A DNA stretch of 64,000 nt. Source: Nakamurella flava. GTDB lineage: Bacteria; Actinomycetota; Actinomycetes; Mycobacteriales; Nakamurellaceae. The stretch lies in the NCBI RefSeq assembly GCF_005298075.1, contig NZ_SZZH01000003.1, forward strand, positions 62,001 to 126,000. The letters run 5' to 3'. Under the pieces are notes generated by a model. That model saw nothing but the letters and a program-made list of their open reading frames with translations, had not been told where the DNA came from and did no database searches. The position numbers were made by a program, and so were the translations under genes. Below are positions 24,312 through 32,899 of this stretch, in pieces. Numbering within the stretch: the first letter of the stretch is position 1; each line of letters begins with the position of its first letter.

Positions 24312-26741
24312 GGCCAGGAGCACCTCGCTGAGCGCCGACTCCAGCTCCCGGTCGACGGCCAGGGCCTGCAGTCCGCTGATCCGCGCCGCCAGCGGGGTCG
24401 AAGCCGTCAACAGTGCGTGCAGATCCCGCTTGAGCTCGTACTCGATCTCCGCGCGCTCGAGGAGCGCGAAGAGTCGGGCGGCGACGTCCGTCGGGGCGGG
24501 TCGCGGGTCCGCACCGAGGTCGACGGTCACGGTCGCGGTCGCCGGCACCTCGTCGATGACCAGCGCCGGCAGTGCGCGGCCGAGTCCGGGCGCGGTCGCG
24601 GCGGCTGTGGCGACCGGGGCGCCGTCCACCCGGACCGTGGCGTGGCCGAGCCCGTCGAGACCGACCGCGCTGACCGACCAACGACGCCGTGTCGGGATCG
24701 CGGCGGCCGGTCCGATCGTCAGTCGACCGGTGGCCTGCTCCCACCGGATCGGGGTGAGAACCGGCTCGGCGTCGGCGGTGTCGTCGTCCTCGATGAGATC
24801 GAAAGCCCCGTCGGCGCCGGGGACGAGCACGAGGTGCAGGTGCTCCGGATTGGCCGGGGTGTTGGCCGGCTCGGCGGCGCCGTCCAGCGGCAGGATCGCC
24901 CCGGCCGGGGCGAGCACCGGGTACTCGTCCAGTCCGCGATGCAGGACGATCCGCCGGCCGTCCGGCCCGGGCGAGTGGTACCGCAGCCCGGTGGTCAGGT
25001 CGGTCCAGTCCCCGGGGGGCAACCAGGCCGGGGTCGCGGCCAGGCCCAGCTCCCGGTGGCGGGTGGTGGTGACCGGGGCGACCAACAGGGCGGTGCCGAA
25101 CGAAAACTGTTGCGGCACCGCATAGGCCGCCCGGTTCTCCGGGTGGTCCCAGTAGACCGGTCGGACCAGGGGCCGGCCCTCTGCCGCCAGGTGGTTCATC
25201 GTGTGCAGGTATGGCAGCAGTCGGTGGCGCAGGCGCAGCGCGTCGGTCATCACGGCGGCGGTCTGCGGACCGAACGCCCACGGTTCCTTGGTGGCGAACG
25301 GGTTCGCCCCGGAGTGCAGGCGCAGGATCGGCGAGAAGGCCCCCAGCTGCACCCATCTCGCGGTCAGCTCGTCGTCCTTGACGCCCATCATGTGCCCGCC
25401 GATGTCGTGGCTCCACCAGCCGTACCCGATGTTGGACGCGGTGGCAGTGAACTCCGGCTGGAAGGCCAGCGACGCCCAGCTGACCAGGGTGTCGCCCGAG
25501 AACCCCACCGGGTACCGGTGACTCCCCGGTCCGGCGTACCGGGAGAACGTCAGCGGGCGGCGTTCGGCGGGTTCACCGTCCCGCCGCCGCCGGCTGTCCA
25601 GGAAGTGGAAGTGGTTGAGCATCCACAGCGGGTCGATGCCGGCGACCCGCGAGTACGGGCCGGACTGCCAGTCCAGCCACCAGAAGTCGACGCCCTCGTC
25701 CTCGCGGGTGCGGTGGGCGACATCGAAATAGGCCCGTAGGAACGCCGGATCGGTGACGTCGAAGGCCAGCGCCCGCCCGGACTCCGGGTCGAGACCGAGC
25801 GCCCGGGCCATCCGTGCGTACACGTCCTCGTGGGCCCGGATGCCGTCGGCCGGGTGGACGTTGAGGGTCACCCGCAGGCCGCGCCGGTGCAGTTCGGCCA
25901 GGAACGCCTCGGGGTCGGGAAACAGGTCACGGTTCCACGTGTAGCCGGTCCAGCCGCTGCCGAGGATGGGGTCGATGTCGACCTGGTGCCAGTCCATGTC
26001 GATGACGGCGACGGAGAACGGCACGTCGGCCGCCGCGAACCGGTCCAGCAGCGCGCGGTACTCGTCGGCGCTGTACCGGTGGTAGCGGCTCCACCAGTTG
26101 CCGAGGGCGTACCGGGGCAGGACCGGCGGGTACCCGGAGACCTCGTAGAAGGCGGTGATGGCGCCGGGATAGTCGCGGCCGTAACCGAAGACGTAGAGGT
26201 CCAGGCGGCCGTCCTGGTCCGGGCGGCGGGGCCGCACCCAGCCGTCCTCGGTGAACAGCAGGGAGGCCGAATCGTCCAGGACGGCGAACCCGTCCCGGGA
26301 CAGCACGCCCTCCTCCAGCGGGATCCGGCCGTCGGCGTTGTCCAGCGTCCGGGCCGTCCCGCCGAGGTTCGTCCCGGACTGCCCGTACCGCCAGACGCTG
26401 TGGTAGGAGCTGACATTGCCCCTGACCTGCACGGACAGTCCGCTGGTGCTGAACGGCCCGAGGTCGTAGATCAGGTGCAGCCGGTCGGTGACGACCTCCA
26501 GGTGGGTGTCGCCCTCGATGACCCGGAAGTCCGGGACGGGCAGCCGACGACGGAGCGCGAAGGTCGAGGCCAGATCGGTGAACTCGTCGTCCGGCGAGTA
26601 CTCCAGCCGTAGCAGCCCGTCCGTCAGCACGGTGATCCGGTAGTGCGGCCCCTGCACCACCGCGGCCGGGTCGGCCACCGGATCGGTGGGGAGGTGGTGT
26701 CGGGTGACGCCGGTCGCTGATGTGCTGCTGGAGCCGATCAC
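24306..26741 (-). CDS. Glycoside hydrolase family 31 (alpha-glucosidase/alpha-xylosidase type)
   Basis: An 811-residue cytoplasmic GH31 enzyme. Domain order is N-terminal beta-sandwich (1-210), a TIM barrel with NWWSRYHRYSADEY, AVIDMDWHQVDID and the nucleophile motif FWWLDWQSGPYS (Asp357 or so), the acid region VGFSGDTLVSW, SHDIGGHMMG and LGAFSPILRLHS, then C-terminal beta domains. A 60-residue helical tail (from about 750) is extra. GH31 enzymes release alpha-linked glucose, xylose or sulfoquinovose from the non-reducing end; the motif WLDWQSG differs from the classical WIDMNE, so the exact substrate is uncertain. No signal peptide, so the sugar must be imported first. It is a single gene with no adjacent sugar transporter. 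Confidence 0.85.
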   Translation of the reverse strand: MIGSSSTSATGVTRHHLPTDPVADPAAVVQGPHYRITVLTDGLLRLEYSPDDEFTDLASTFALRRRLPVPDFRVIEGDTHLEVVTDRLHLIYDLGPFSTSGLSVQVRGNVSSYHSVWRYGQSGTNLGGTARTLDNADGRIPLEEGVLSRDGFAVLDDSASLLFTEDGWVRPRRPDQDGRLDLYVFGYGRDYPGAITAFYEVSGYPPVLPRYALGNWWSRYHRYSADEYRALLDRFAAADVPFSVAVIDMDWHQVDIDPILGSGWTGYTWNRDLFPDPEAFLAELHRRGLRVTLNVHPADGIRAHEDVYARMARALGLDPESGRALAFDVTDPAFLRAYFDVAHRTREDEGVDFWWLDWQSGPYSRVAGIDPLWMLNHFHFLDSRRRRDGEPAERRPLTFSRYAGPGSHRYPVGFSGDTLVSWASLAFQPEFTATASNIGYGWWSHDIGGHMMGVKDDELTARWVQLGAFSPILRLHSGANPFATKEPWAFGPQTAAVMTDALRLRHRLLPYLHTMNHLAAEGRPLVRPVYWDHPENRAAYAVPQQFSFGTALLVAPVTTTRHRELGLAATPAWLPPGDWTDLTTGLRYHSPGPDGRRIVLHRGLDEYPVLAPAGAILPLDGAAEPANTPANPEHLHLVLVPGADGAFDLIEDDDTADAEPVLTPIRWEQATGRLTIGPAAAIPTRRRWSVSAVGLDGLGHATVRVDGAPVATAAATAPGLGRALPALVIDEVPATATVTVDLGADPRPAPTDVAARLFALLERAEIEYELKRDLHALLTASTPLAARISGLQALAVDRELESALSEVLLAG

Positions 26742-26782
26742 CCCGGCATTGCATCACGCGCTCGTCACTCGTCCGTCGCGGT

Positions 26783-26839
26783 CGACTTGTCATACCCGCA
26801 CGTTCCCCAGCTGCACGAGGATGCGGGTATGACAAGTCG
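26783..26839. repeat. Inverted repeat with 18-bp perfect arms
   Basis: CGACTTGTCATACCCGCA (26783-26800) and its exact complement (26822-26839) flank a 21-nt spacer, in the 149-nt gap between two minus-strand genes. It resembles the CGAGTTGATCACCC units near 44 kb in layout. It could terminate the amidase transcript or belong to the same dispersed palindrome family. Confidence 0.7.
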
Positions 26840-26890
26840 GCGCGCCCTGGCCGCGTCGGGTGGGAGGCGGGAACGGGCTCGGGGCGGGCG

Positions 26891-27925
26891 TCAGCCCAGG
26901 AAGGCCAGGACGCCCTTCGCGACACCGGAGGCGTACTGCTGCTGCCCGGCGGCCGACGACATCAGTGCGGCGTCGGCGCTGTTGCGCATGTTGCCGAACT
27001 CGATGAGAACGGTCGGCTGCAGGGACAGGTTCAGGCCGGCCAGGTCGCTGCGCTGCCAGAGTCCGTCGCTGCCCAGGTAGTTCGACGTCGACAGGCCCGC
27101 CGAGACCAGCCCGTCGCGGACGTCGGCGGCCAGGGTCGCCGATCGGCCGGCCGTCTCGGCGCTGCCCGGGGCCCGTTCGGCAGTCAGCACGTAGAAGCCC
27201 CGTCCGGAGGCGTCGGCCCCGTCGCCGTGCAGCGAGATCACCGCGTCGGCACCGGCCTGGTTGCCGATGTTGGCCCGTTGGTTGACGCACGGCCCGACCC
27301 CGGTGTCGCTGTCCCGGGTCATGACCACGGTGACCCCGGCGGCCTCGAGCTCGTCGCGCAGGGCCTGCGCGACACCCCAGTTGAACGCGTGCTCGGTATA
27401 ACCGTCGTTGGTCGAGGTGCCGGTGGTGTTGCAGTTCTTCGTCTGCCCGAACCCGGCATCGACCTGCTGGTTGATGATGTCCGGGTTCGCCCCGTTCGCC
27501 CCGTTGTGGCCCGGGTCGATGACGACGGTCTTCCCGCCGGACGGGGCCGGCCGGGCGGTGGTCTGCCCCGCGGGAGCAGGGGCCGGGGCCGCAGTGGACG
27601 GGGCCGGAGCGGTCGGGGTGGCGTCGTCGGCGGGGTTGTCGGTGGCGTCGACCGGTTCGCTGGTCGCGGGCGCCGGCTCGGTCGTCGCCGGAGCGGAGGT
27701 CGACGATTCCGGTGAGCTGGGGGCCGGGCTCGACGCCGGGGTGTCCGACAGCTGCGGGACCGTCACGGTGGGACCGGTCGGGGCGGTGCTGCTGCTCGAG
27801 ATCGGTGCGGCCGACCCTGAGGGCGGTGGGGCCGTCTGGGCGGTGGGTGCGGCGCACGCGGCGAGGACCGCCAGGGCCAGGCCGGCCCCGGCCAGGCGGA
27901 CACGGGCGCGCAGGGTCGAACGCAT
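26891..27925 (-). CDS. N-acetylmuramoyl-L-alanine amidase lipoprotein (Amidase_3)
   Basis: A 344-residue exported enzyme. A signal sequence ends in the lipobox VLAACA, followed by a 110-residue Ser/Thr/Pro/Ala linker, then an Amidase_3 domain. Zinc ligands are visible in VIDPGHNGANG, in YTEHAFNWG and in ISLHGDGADA; the catalytic glutamate is in LIEFGNMRN. It cleaves the bond between MurNAc and the stem peptide, helping daughter-cell separation and wall turnover. The closest known arrangement is mycobacterial Rv3717, which also lies next to ybaB (Rv3716c) and recR (Rv3715c). Here it is transcribed away from ybaB. Confidence 0.88.
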   Translation of the reverse strand: MRSTLRARVRLAGAGLALAVLAACAAPTAQTAPPPSGSAAPISSSSTAPTGPTVTVPQLSDTPASSPAPSSPESSTSAPATTEPAPATSEPVDATDNPADDATPTAPAPSTAAPAPAPAGQTTARPAPSGGKTVVIDPGHNGANGANPDIINQQVDAGFGQTKNCNTTGTSTNDGYTEHAFNWGVAQALRDELEAAGVTVVMTRDSDTGVGPCVNQRANIGNQAGADAVISLHGDGADASGRGFYVLTAERAPGSAETAGRSATLAADVRDGLVSAGLSTSNYLGSDGLWQRSDLAGLNLSLQPTVLIEFGNMRNSADAALMSSAAGQQQYASGVAKGVLAFLG

Positions 27926-28089
27926 GGCGTCACTGTCTCATTGCCCACCGGCACCAGGACAGCTCGACGCGCACCCCGGAAGGCTGTCGGGGTCTGCCAT
28001 TACCCTGGCGTCAGCGGGGCCCTGCGCTTCGCCTCGACGCACCCCACGCCTCCCCAGCAGCCGGCCCGCCGGAGATCGGAAGAGTCGAC

Positions 28090-28647
28090 ATGCAACCCGG
28101 AATGCCCGGTATGCCCAATCTGCAGAACATCATCCTGCAGGCCCAGCAGATGCAGAACGAGATGCAGCGGGCCCAGGAGTCGCTGGCCGACGCCGAGGTC
28201 ACCGGCACCGCGGGGGGTGGTCTGGTCACGGCCGTGGTGGCCGGGGCGGGTGACCTGAAGTCGCTCCGGATCGATCCGTCCGTCGTCGACCCGTCGGACG
28301 TGACCATGCTCGAGGACCTCATCCTCGCCGCGGTGGCCGATGCCCGTCGGCAGGCGGAGGAACTGGCCAGCTCGACGATGAACTCGGTCGCCGGCGGGCT
28401 GGCCGGTTCGTTGGACCTGTCGTCGCTGGGTCTGCCCGGCCTCGGCGGGATGCCCGGCTTCGGGCCGCCCGCGCCGTTGGGCGGCCCCGGTGACGAGTAC
28501 TCCGACGACGACTACGACGACGAGTACGGCGATGAACTCGAAGACGACGAGCTGGACGAGGACGAGCTGGACGAGGACGAGGTCGTGCCCTCCTCGGACA
28601 CCGACGGCCCGGCCGACGGTCGGACCGATGGCCGGACGGGTGCCTGA
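28090..28647 (+). CDS. ybaB: YbaB/EbfC nucleoid-associated protein with long acidic tail
   Basis: A 185-residue YbaB-family DNA-binding protein. The N-terminal 110 residues hold the family core: NLQNIILQAQQMQNEMQ, GTAGGGLVTAVVAGAGDLKSL, and LEDLILAAVADARRQAEE. YbaB forms a dimer that bends or bridges DNA. A 70-residue tail follows, Gly/Pro-rich at first and then strongly acidic (28 Asp/Glu within about 45 residues), which typical 105-residue YbaB proteins lack. It lies 3 nt before recR in the conserved ybaB-recR pair. The acidic tail may compete with DNA for the binding face; this is inference. Confidence 0.9.
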   Translation: MQPGMPGMPNLQNIILQAQQMQNEMQRAQESLADAEVTGTAGGGLVTAVVAGAGDLKSLRIDPSVVDPSDVTMLEDLILAAVADARRQAEELASSTMNSVAGGLAGSLDLSSLGLPGLGGMPGFGPPAPLGGPGDEYSDDDYDDEYGDELEDDELDEDELDEDEVVPSSDTDGPADGRTDGRTGA

Positions 28648-28650
28648 CCG

Positions 28651-29253
28651 GTGTACGAGGGCCCGGTCCAGGACCTGATCGACGAGCTCGGCCGGTTGCC
28701 CGGCATCGGGCCGAAGTCCGCTCAGCGCATCGCCTTTCACATCCTCGTGACGGAGGCTGACGACATCACCCGGCTGCAGAACGCCCTGCAGCGGGTGAAG
28801 GACGACGTGCGGTTCTGCGAGGTGTGCGGGAACGTCGCCGCGGACACCCGCTGCCGCATCTGTGCCGACCCGCGGCGCGAGGAGGCGGTGATCTGTGTCG
28901 TCGAGGAGTCCAAGGACGTCGCCGCCATCGAACGCACCCGGGAGTTCCGGGGGCGCTACCACGTGCTCGGCGGGGCGATCTCGCCGATCGACGGCATCGG
29001 CCCCGACCAGTTGCGCATCGCTCCGCTGCTGACCCGGATCGCCGAACCGGGCGTCCGGGAGGTCATCCTGGCCACCGACCCCAACCTCGAAGGCGAGGCG
29101 ACGGCGACCTATCTGACCCGGCTCCTGCGGAGCTTCCCCGATCTGTCGGTGACCCGGCTGGCCAGTGGTCTTCCGGTCGGCGGCGACCTGGAGTACGCCG
29201 ACGAGGTCACCCTGGGGCGGGCGTTCTCCGGGCGTCGTTCGGTGGATGCCTGA
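28651..29253 (+). CDS. recR: Recombination mediator protein RecR
   Basis: A 200-residue RecR starting at GTG ([17 protein letters not shown]). The helix-hairpin-helix region [15 protein letters not shown], the four-cysteine zinc finger [20 protein letters not shown] and the Toprim domain with [12 protein letters not shown] and [13 protein letters not shown] are all present. RecR, with RecO and RecF, helps load RecA onto SSB-coated gaps. Length is normal. It overlaps the following P-loop gene by 8 nt, so they are probably translated together. Confidence 0.95.
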   Translation: MYEGPVQDLIDELGRLPGIGPKSAQRIAFHILVTEADDITRLQNALQRVKDDVRFCEVCGNVAADTRCRICADPRREEAVICVVEESKDVAAIERTREFRGRYHVLGGAISPIDGIGPDQLRIAPLLTRIAEPGVREVILATDPNLEGEATATYLTRLLRSFPDLSVTRLASGLPVGGDLEYADEVTLGRAFSGRRSVDA

Positions 29254-29827
29254 TCTGAGCCCGGCCGCCCGCCGCCGCGCCTGCGACCTGCTGCTGTCCC
29301 GGCCGCCCGGCCTGGGGCCGGTGCGGCTGGGTGTGGTCGACGGCCCGTCCGGTTCGGGGAAGACGACCTTCGCCGCCGCCTGGGCCCGGGAGCTGCGCGG
29401 TCGGGGCGCCGGGACGGTGGAGGTCTTCGGTTCCGACCTGCTGGCGACGTGGGACGACCCGTTCGACTGGTGGCCGGCCTTCGCGGCCCGGGTGCTCGAC
29501 CCGCTCTCCCGAGGTGAACCCGGTCGGGTCCAGGTCATGGACTGGACCGGCGGGACGCCCCACCCCGGGCCGTGGCGCACGGTGCCCGTGCCGTCGGTGC
29601 TGATCCTGGAAGGGGTGTCGACCGGCCGCCGGGCAGTGGCGCGGTTCGACCCGGTCCTGGTGTGGGTCGAGGTGCCCGACCGCGCCGAGCGGCTGGACCG
29701 TGCGGTGGCGCGCGACGGTGAGCACACCCGGCCCGACTTCCGTCGGTGGCAGCAGGCCGAGGACGCGTTCTTCGCCGCGGACCGGACCAGGGAGCGGGCC
29801 GCCGTCGTCCTGTGCCCCGGAGGCTGA
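29246..29827 (+). CDS. Uridine-kinase-like P-loop NTPase
   Basis: A 193-residue P-loop protein starting [17 protein letters not shown]. Walker A is [12 protein letters not shown], and [13 protein letters not shown] corresponds to the Walker B/base region of the uridine kinase/PRK-like group. [18 protein letters not shown] is the typical C-terminal lid segment of actinobacterial members. The nucleoside or sugar substrate is not known. It overlaps the recR stop by 8 nt and is followed after 57 nt by the ThrE gene. It is a common passenger after recR in actinomycetes. Confidence 0.7.
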   Translation: MPDLSPAARRRACDLLLSRPPGLGPVRLGVVDGPSGSGKTTFAAAWARELRGRGAGTVEVFGSDLLATWDDPFDWWPAFAARVLDPLSRGEPGRVQVMDWTGGTPHPGPWRTVPVPSVLILEGVSTGRRAVARFDPVLVWVEVPDRAERLDRAVARDGEHTRPDFRRWQQAEDAFFAADRTRERAAVVLCPGG

Positions 29828-29884
29828 CGGGTCGCCGTCCACCCCGCAGGGGTCGTCCCGGCGTCGGCCGGGCATGCTGGTCGG

Positions 29885-31198
29885 GTGTCGACGGGCTGGG
29901 TGCAACGGTGGGGTGAGCAGCTGCGCTCCACCGTGCGGGCCCTCGAGCCGGACGACACGCAGCCCCTGCCCCGGTTGGCCCCCGAGCCGCCGCCGGTCGA
30001 CCCGGTGCTGGTGGAGCTGCTGCGGGCGTTGGCGACGGCCCTGGCCAACAGCGCCGAATCGGCCGACCAGACCACCGACCGGCTGCGGGACGTCGCCGCC
30101 GCCTACGACGCGGACGTCTCCGCCCTCGTCATGCCGACGGGGGTCATCTTCCGGATCGGCAGTTCCGAGGTCGACCTGGTGACGGTGTCGCCGCGACCGC
30201 TGCGGCTGGACCAGGTCGCCGAAGTCGACAACCTGGTGACGGTGCTGACCCGGGCCGGAGTGAGCCCGGCGGAGGGGCTCCGCCGGCTGGGTGACATCCT
30301 GTCCCGGCCACCCCGTTTCCACGGCCCGACGACGTTCGGCGGGTCCCTGCTGCTGTCGCTCGGGTTCGGTCTGCTGATCAACCCGGACATCAAGGCCCTG
30401 CCCTGGTACCTGGCGCTGGGGGGCCTGGTTGGCGGTCTGCGGATGCTGGCCAACCGGTGGGCGACCCTGTCGGTGGCGCTGCCGGTGCTCGCTGCGTTCG
30501 TCGTCTCGGCCCTCACCGTCCTCGTCGTGGTGCCGATCACCGGGGACGACGCGATCCGGCTGCTGGCGCCACCGCTGGTCGCCTTCCTGCCCGGCGCGAC
30601 CCTGACGATCGCGACCATCGAGCTGGCAAACAACCAGATCGTCTCCGGGGCCAGCCGGCTGGTGTGGGGGTTGTCCCAGCTGCTGCTGCTGGTTTTCGGG
30701 GTGCTGGCCGGGTTGAGCGTCGCCGACTACCGCCCGGCCGGCCCCGACGTCTCCCAGCTCGGGGCGTGGGCCCCGTGGGTGGGAGTGCTGGTGGTGGGGG
30801 TCGGCTACCTGCTGTTCTCCAGCGCGCCGCCGGGGTCCCTGGTGTTCATCCTGGCGGCGCTGACCGCGGCGTACGCGGCCCAGACCGTCGGGGCGTTCGT
30901 GCTCACCGCCCAGTTCTCCGGCTTCGCCGGCGGGCTGGTGATCGCTCCGCTGACCCGGTTGCTGGCCTGGTTCCCGAAGGCCCCGTCCAGCACGGTCATG
31001 CTGCTCCCGGCGTTCTGGCTGCTCGTCCCGGGTGCCCTCGGTCTGCGCAGCTTCTCCCAGGCGGCGGTCGGGCTGGGTGCCGACGGTCTGCTGACCACCG
31101 GGTTGTCGATCATCGCCGTGGCCCTGGGGGTGCTGGTCGGGACGTCGCTGACCCGGGATGTGCTGGCGGTCAGCCGGACCTTCCAACGGCCGGGCTGA
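29885..31198 (+). CDS. Threonine/serine exporter family protein (ThrE-like)
   Basis: A 437-residue membrane protein starting at GTG. An N-terminal cytoplasmic DUF1212-type domain (about 50-220) is followed by about ten membrane segments covering both ThrE domains (DUF1212 membrane part and DUF3815). Landmarks are LVMPTGVIFRIG, FLPGATLTIATIELANNQIVSG and LVPGALGLRSF. ThrE of Corynebacterium exports threonine and serine using the proton gradient. Specificity here is not proven. Transcribed after the P-loop gene with a 57-nt gap. Confidence 0.8.
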   Translation: MSTGWVQRWGEQLRSTVRALEPDDTQPLPRLAPEPPPVDPVLVELLRALATALANSAESADQTTDRLRDVAAAYDADVSALVMPTGVIFRIGSSEVDLVTVSPRPLRLDQVAEVDNLVTVLTRAGVSPAEGLRRLGDILSRPPRFHGPTTFGGSLLLSLGFGLLINPDIKALPWYLALGGLVGGLRMLANRWATLSVALPVLAAFVVSALTVLVVVPITGDDAIRLLAPPLVAFLPGATLTIATIELANNQIVSGASRLVWGLSQLLLLVFGVLAGLSVADYRPAGPDVSQLGAWAPWVGVLVVGVGYLLFSSAPPGSLVFILAALTAAYAAQTVGAFVLTAQFSGFAGGLVIAPLTRLLAWFPKAPSSTVMLLPAFWLLVPGALGLRSFSQAAVGLGADGLLTTGLSIIAVALGVLVGTSLTRDVLAVSRTFQRPG

Positions 31199-31274
31199 CC
31201 GTCCAGGTCTGAGGATCGACTGCAGGCAACATGCCGTATCGCGTGCGGGCTTGCGGCTCGCGGGTTGGAGGCGG

Positions 31275-32402
31275 TCAGGCCCAGGCGACCCAGTCGGCCT
31301 TGGCGATCATGCAGTGCACGCCCTTGACGGCGTCCACGACCTGACTGACCTCGAAGTCGCCGGCGGCGGACAGGTAAGCCAGGGCGACCGAGCGGGGCAC
31401 CTCGAACTTCTCGTGCAGGAACGCGACGGCGTGCCGGACGGCCCGCCGCATGGCCTCGTCGAGGTCGACGTCCAGACCGGTGGGGATCCAGTGGGTGTCG
31501 GTCTCGACGACGGGGCCGATCGCGCCACCGACCGTGGCCGGGATGGCGGCGGCGGGGATGACCCGCAGCCGGACGGTGGCCCGCAGGCTGGCCTCGAGGG
31601 CGGTCAGCGCGACCTCGCCGTTGCCCTGGGCGAAGTGCGGGTCGCCGGTGTAGAACAGCCCACCATCGACCTGGACGGGCAGGTACAGGGTGGTGCCGGC
31701 GACGGCGTGCTTGACGTCGATGTTGCCGCCGAACAGGCCCGGCGGGACGGAGTGGACGGAATCGTCGGTGTCGGCGGCGACGCCCATCAATCCGAGGAAC
31801 GGGGCGAGCGGGAAGCGCGCGGGGCGCCCTCCGCCGGCGTCGATGGTGGCGATGTCCCGGCCGGCCGGTCCGGCACCGGGGTGCACGGTGGCGAAGTGGC
31901 TGACCGTGCCGCCGGTGACGATGGTGTCCTGGCTCCGCGTCGCGGTCGAGTGCGGGTCCTCGGGGAACTCCCCGGCCAGTGCGCCGAAGCCGTGCCGGTT
32001 GGAGATGAAGCCGTAGGGGACCCGGTAGGCCAGGTCGAGGATGTCGACGGCCAGCAGGTCGCCGGGACGCGCGCCCTGCACGGCGATCGGCCCAGTGACG
32101 ACGTGCGGACCGTCGGCCTCGGTGTTGGGGATGTCGCCGGCGGCGATGTCGACCGCATCGCGGAGCACCTCGCCCACCCCGAACTGGGCCAGGTAGGCCT
32201 TGGGGTCGCGGCCCTGGTCGTCGAGCAGCCCCTCGTGGCTGACGGTGTCGATGGTGACCGTCTGTCCGTCACCCACGGCGAGAACGGGTGCGGCGCCACG
32301 GTTCGGCAGCCACCCCCAGCGGACCTCCTCGGCCCGGGACGGCAGGTAGTGCTGCCCGGCGATGGGGCCTTCGTGGGGTTGCAGGATCGGCAGGCTGGTC
32401 AT
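31275..32402 (-). CDS. Acetamidase/formamidase family protein
   Basis: A 375-residue FmdA/AmdA-family amidase starting MTSLPILQPHEGPIAG. Family segments include HVVTGPIAVQGARPGDLLAVDI, VSHFATVHPGAG, GGNIDVKHAVAGTTLYLPV and GDPHFAQGNGEVALTALE. These enzymes hydrolyse formamide, acetamide or related short amides to the acid and ammonia. The ATG at 32402 overlaps the RidA stop (ATGA). It is the last gene of the operon SBP-fused ABC transporter-RidA-amidase, suggesting that an imported amide-bearing compound is hydrolysed in the cytoplasm. The exact substrate is unknown. Confidence 0.85.
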   Translation of the reverse strand: MTSLPILQPHEGPIAGQHYLPSRAEEVRWGWLPNRGAAPVLAVGDGQTVTIDTVSHEGLLDDQGRDPKAYLAQFGVGEVLRDAVDIAAGDIPNTEADGPHVVTGPIAVQGARPGDLLAVDILDLAYRVPYGFISNRHGFGALAGEFPEDPHSTATRSQDTIVTGGTVSHFATVHPGAGPAGRDIATIDAGGGRPARFPLAPFLGLMGVAADTDDSVHSVPPGLFGGNIDVKHAVAGTTLYLPVQVDGGLFYTGDPHFAQGNGEVALTALEASLRATVRLRVIPAAAIPATVGGAIGPVVETDTHWIPTGLDVDLDEAMRRAVRHAVAFLHEKFEVPRSVALAYLSAAGDFEVSQVVDAVKGVHCMIAKADWVAWA

Positions 32403-32899
32403 CGGGTTGCTCCATCGGACGGGGCGGCAGCGGGGGCGGGGGTGGACAAGGTGGTGCTCGCGGGCGCACTGCCGGCGGTGTCGGCGACCACCAGGTCGAT
32501 CTCGACGCAGGCGCCGACGGCGAGACCGGTGACGCCGACGCAGGTCCGGGCGGGCAGCCCGGCGGGGAACCACTGGCGGTACTCGGCGTTGAAGGCGTCG
32601 AAATCGTCGAAGTCGGTGAGATAGACGCGGACCATGAGGATGTCGTCCCACCGGGCGCCGGCTTCGCGGACGACGGCCTGCAGGTTGCGCAGCACCTGGC
32701 GGGTCTCGGGGATGAGCCCCCCGGGCACCAGTGCGCCGGTGTCGGGGTCGGTCGGCATCTGCCCGGTGAGCATCAGCAGGCCGCCCCAGCGGGTGGCGTG
32801 GCAGAACGGGCCGACCTGGGTCGGCACACCCGGGCGTCCGGTGAAGGTCAGGCGTTCGACAGCGGTGGACACGGCGGTCTCCTCGAGGTGGGTGCTCAT
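32399..32899 (-). CDS. RidA/YjgF family deaminase
   Basis: A 166-residue RidA-like protein. Conserved features are LLMLTGQMPTDPDTG, LRNLQAVVREAGARWDDIL, and PARTCVGVTGLAVGACVEID with the arginine and glutamate of the RidA active site. RidA enzymes hydrolyse reactive enamines/imines made by PLP enzymes and related amine-containing intermediates. A 25-residue Ala/Pro/Ser tail is extra. It overlaps both neighbours by 4 nt (ATGA), so transporter, RidA and amidase are tightly coupled. This context suggests a dedicated step on the imported compound, for example removing ammonia, not only general damage control. Confidence 0.82.
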   Translation of the reverse strand: MSTHLEETAVSTAVERLTFTGRPGVPTQVGPFCHATRWGGLLMLTGQMPTDPDTGALVPGGLIPETRQVLRNLQAVVREAGARWDDILMVRVYLTDFDDFDAFNAEYRQWFPAGLPARTCVGVTGLAVGACVEIDLVVADTAGSAPASTTLSTPAPAAAPSDGATR

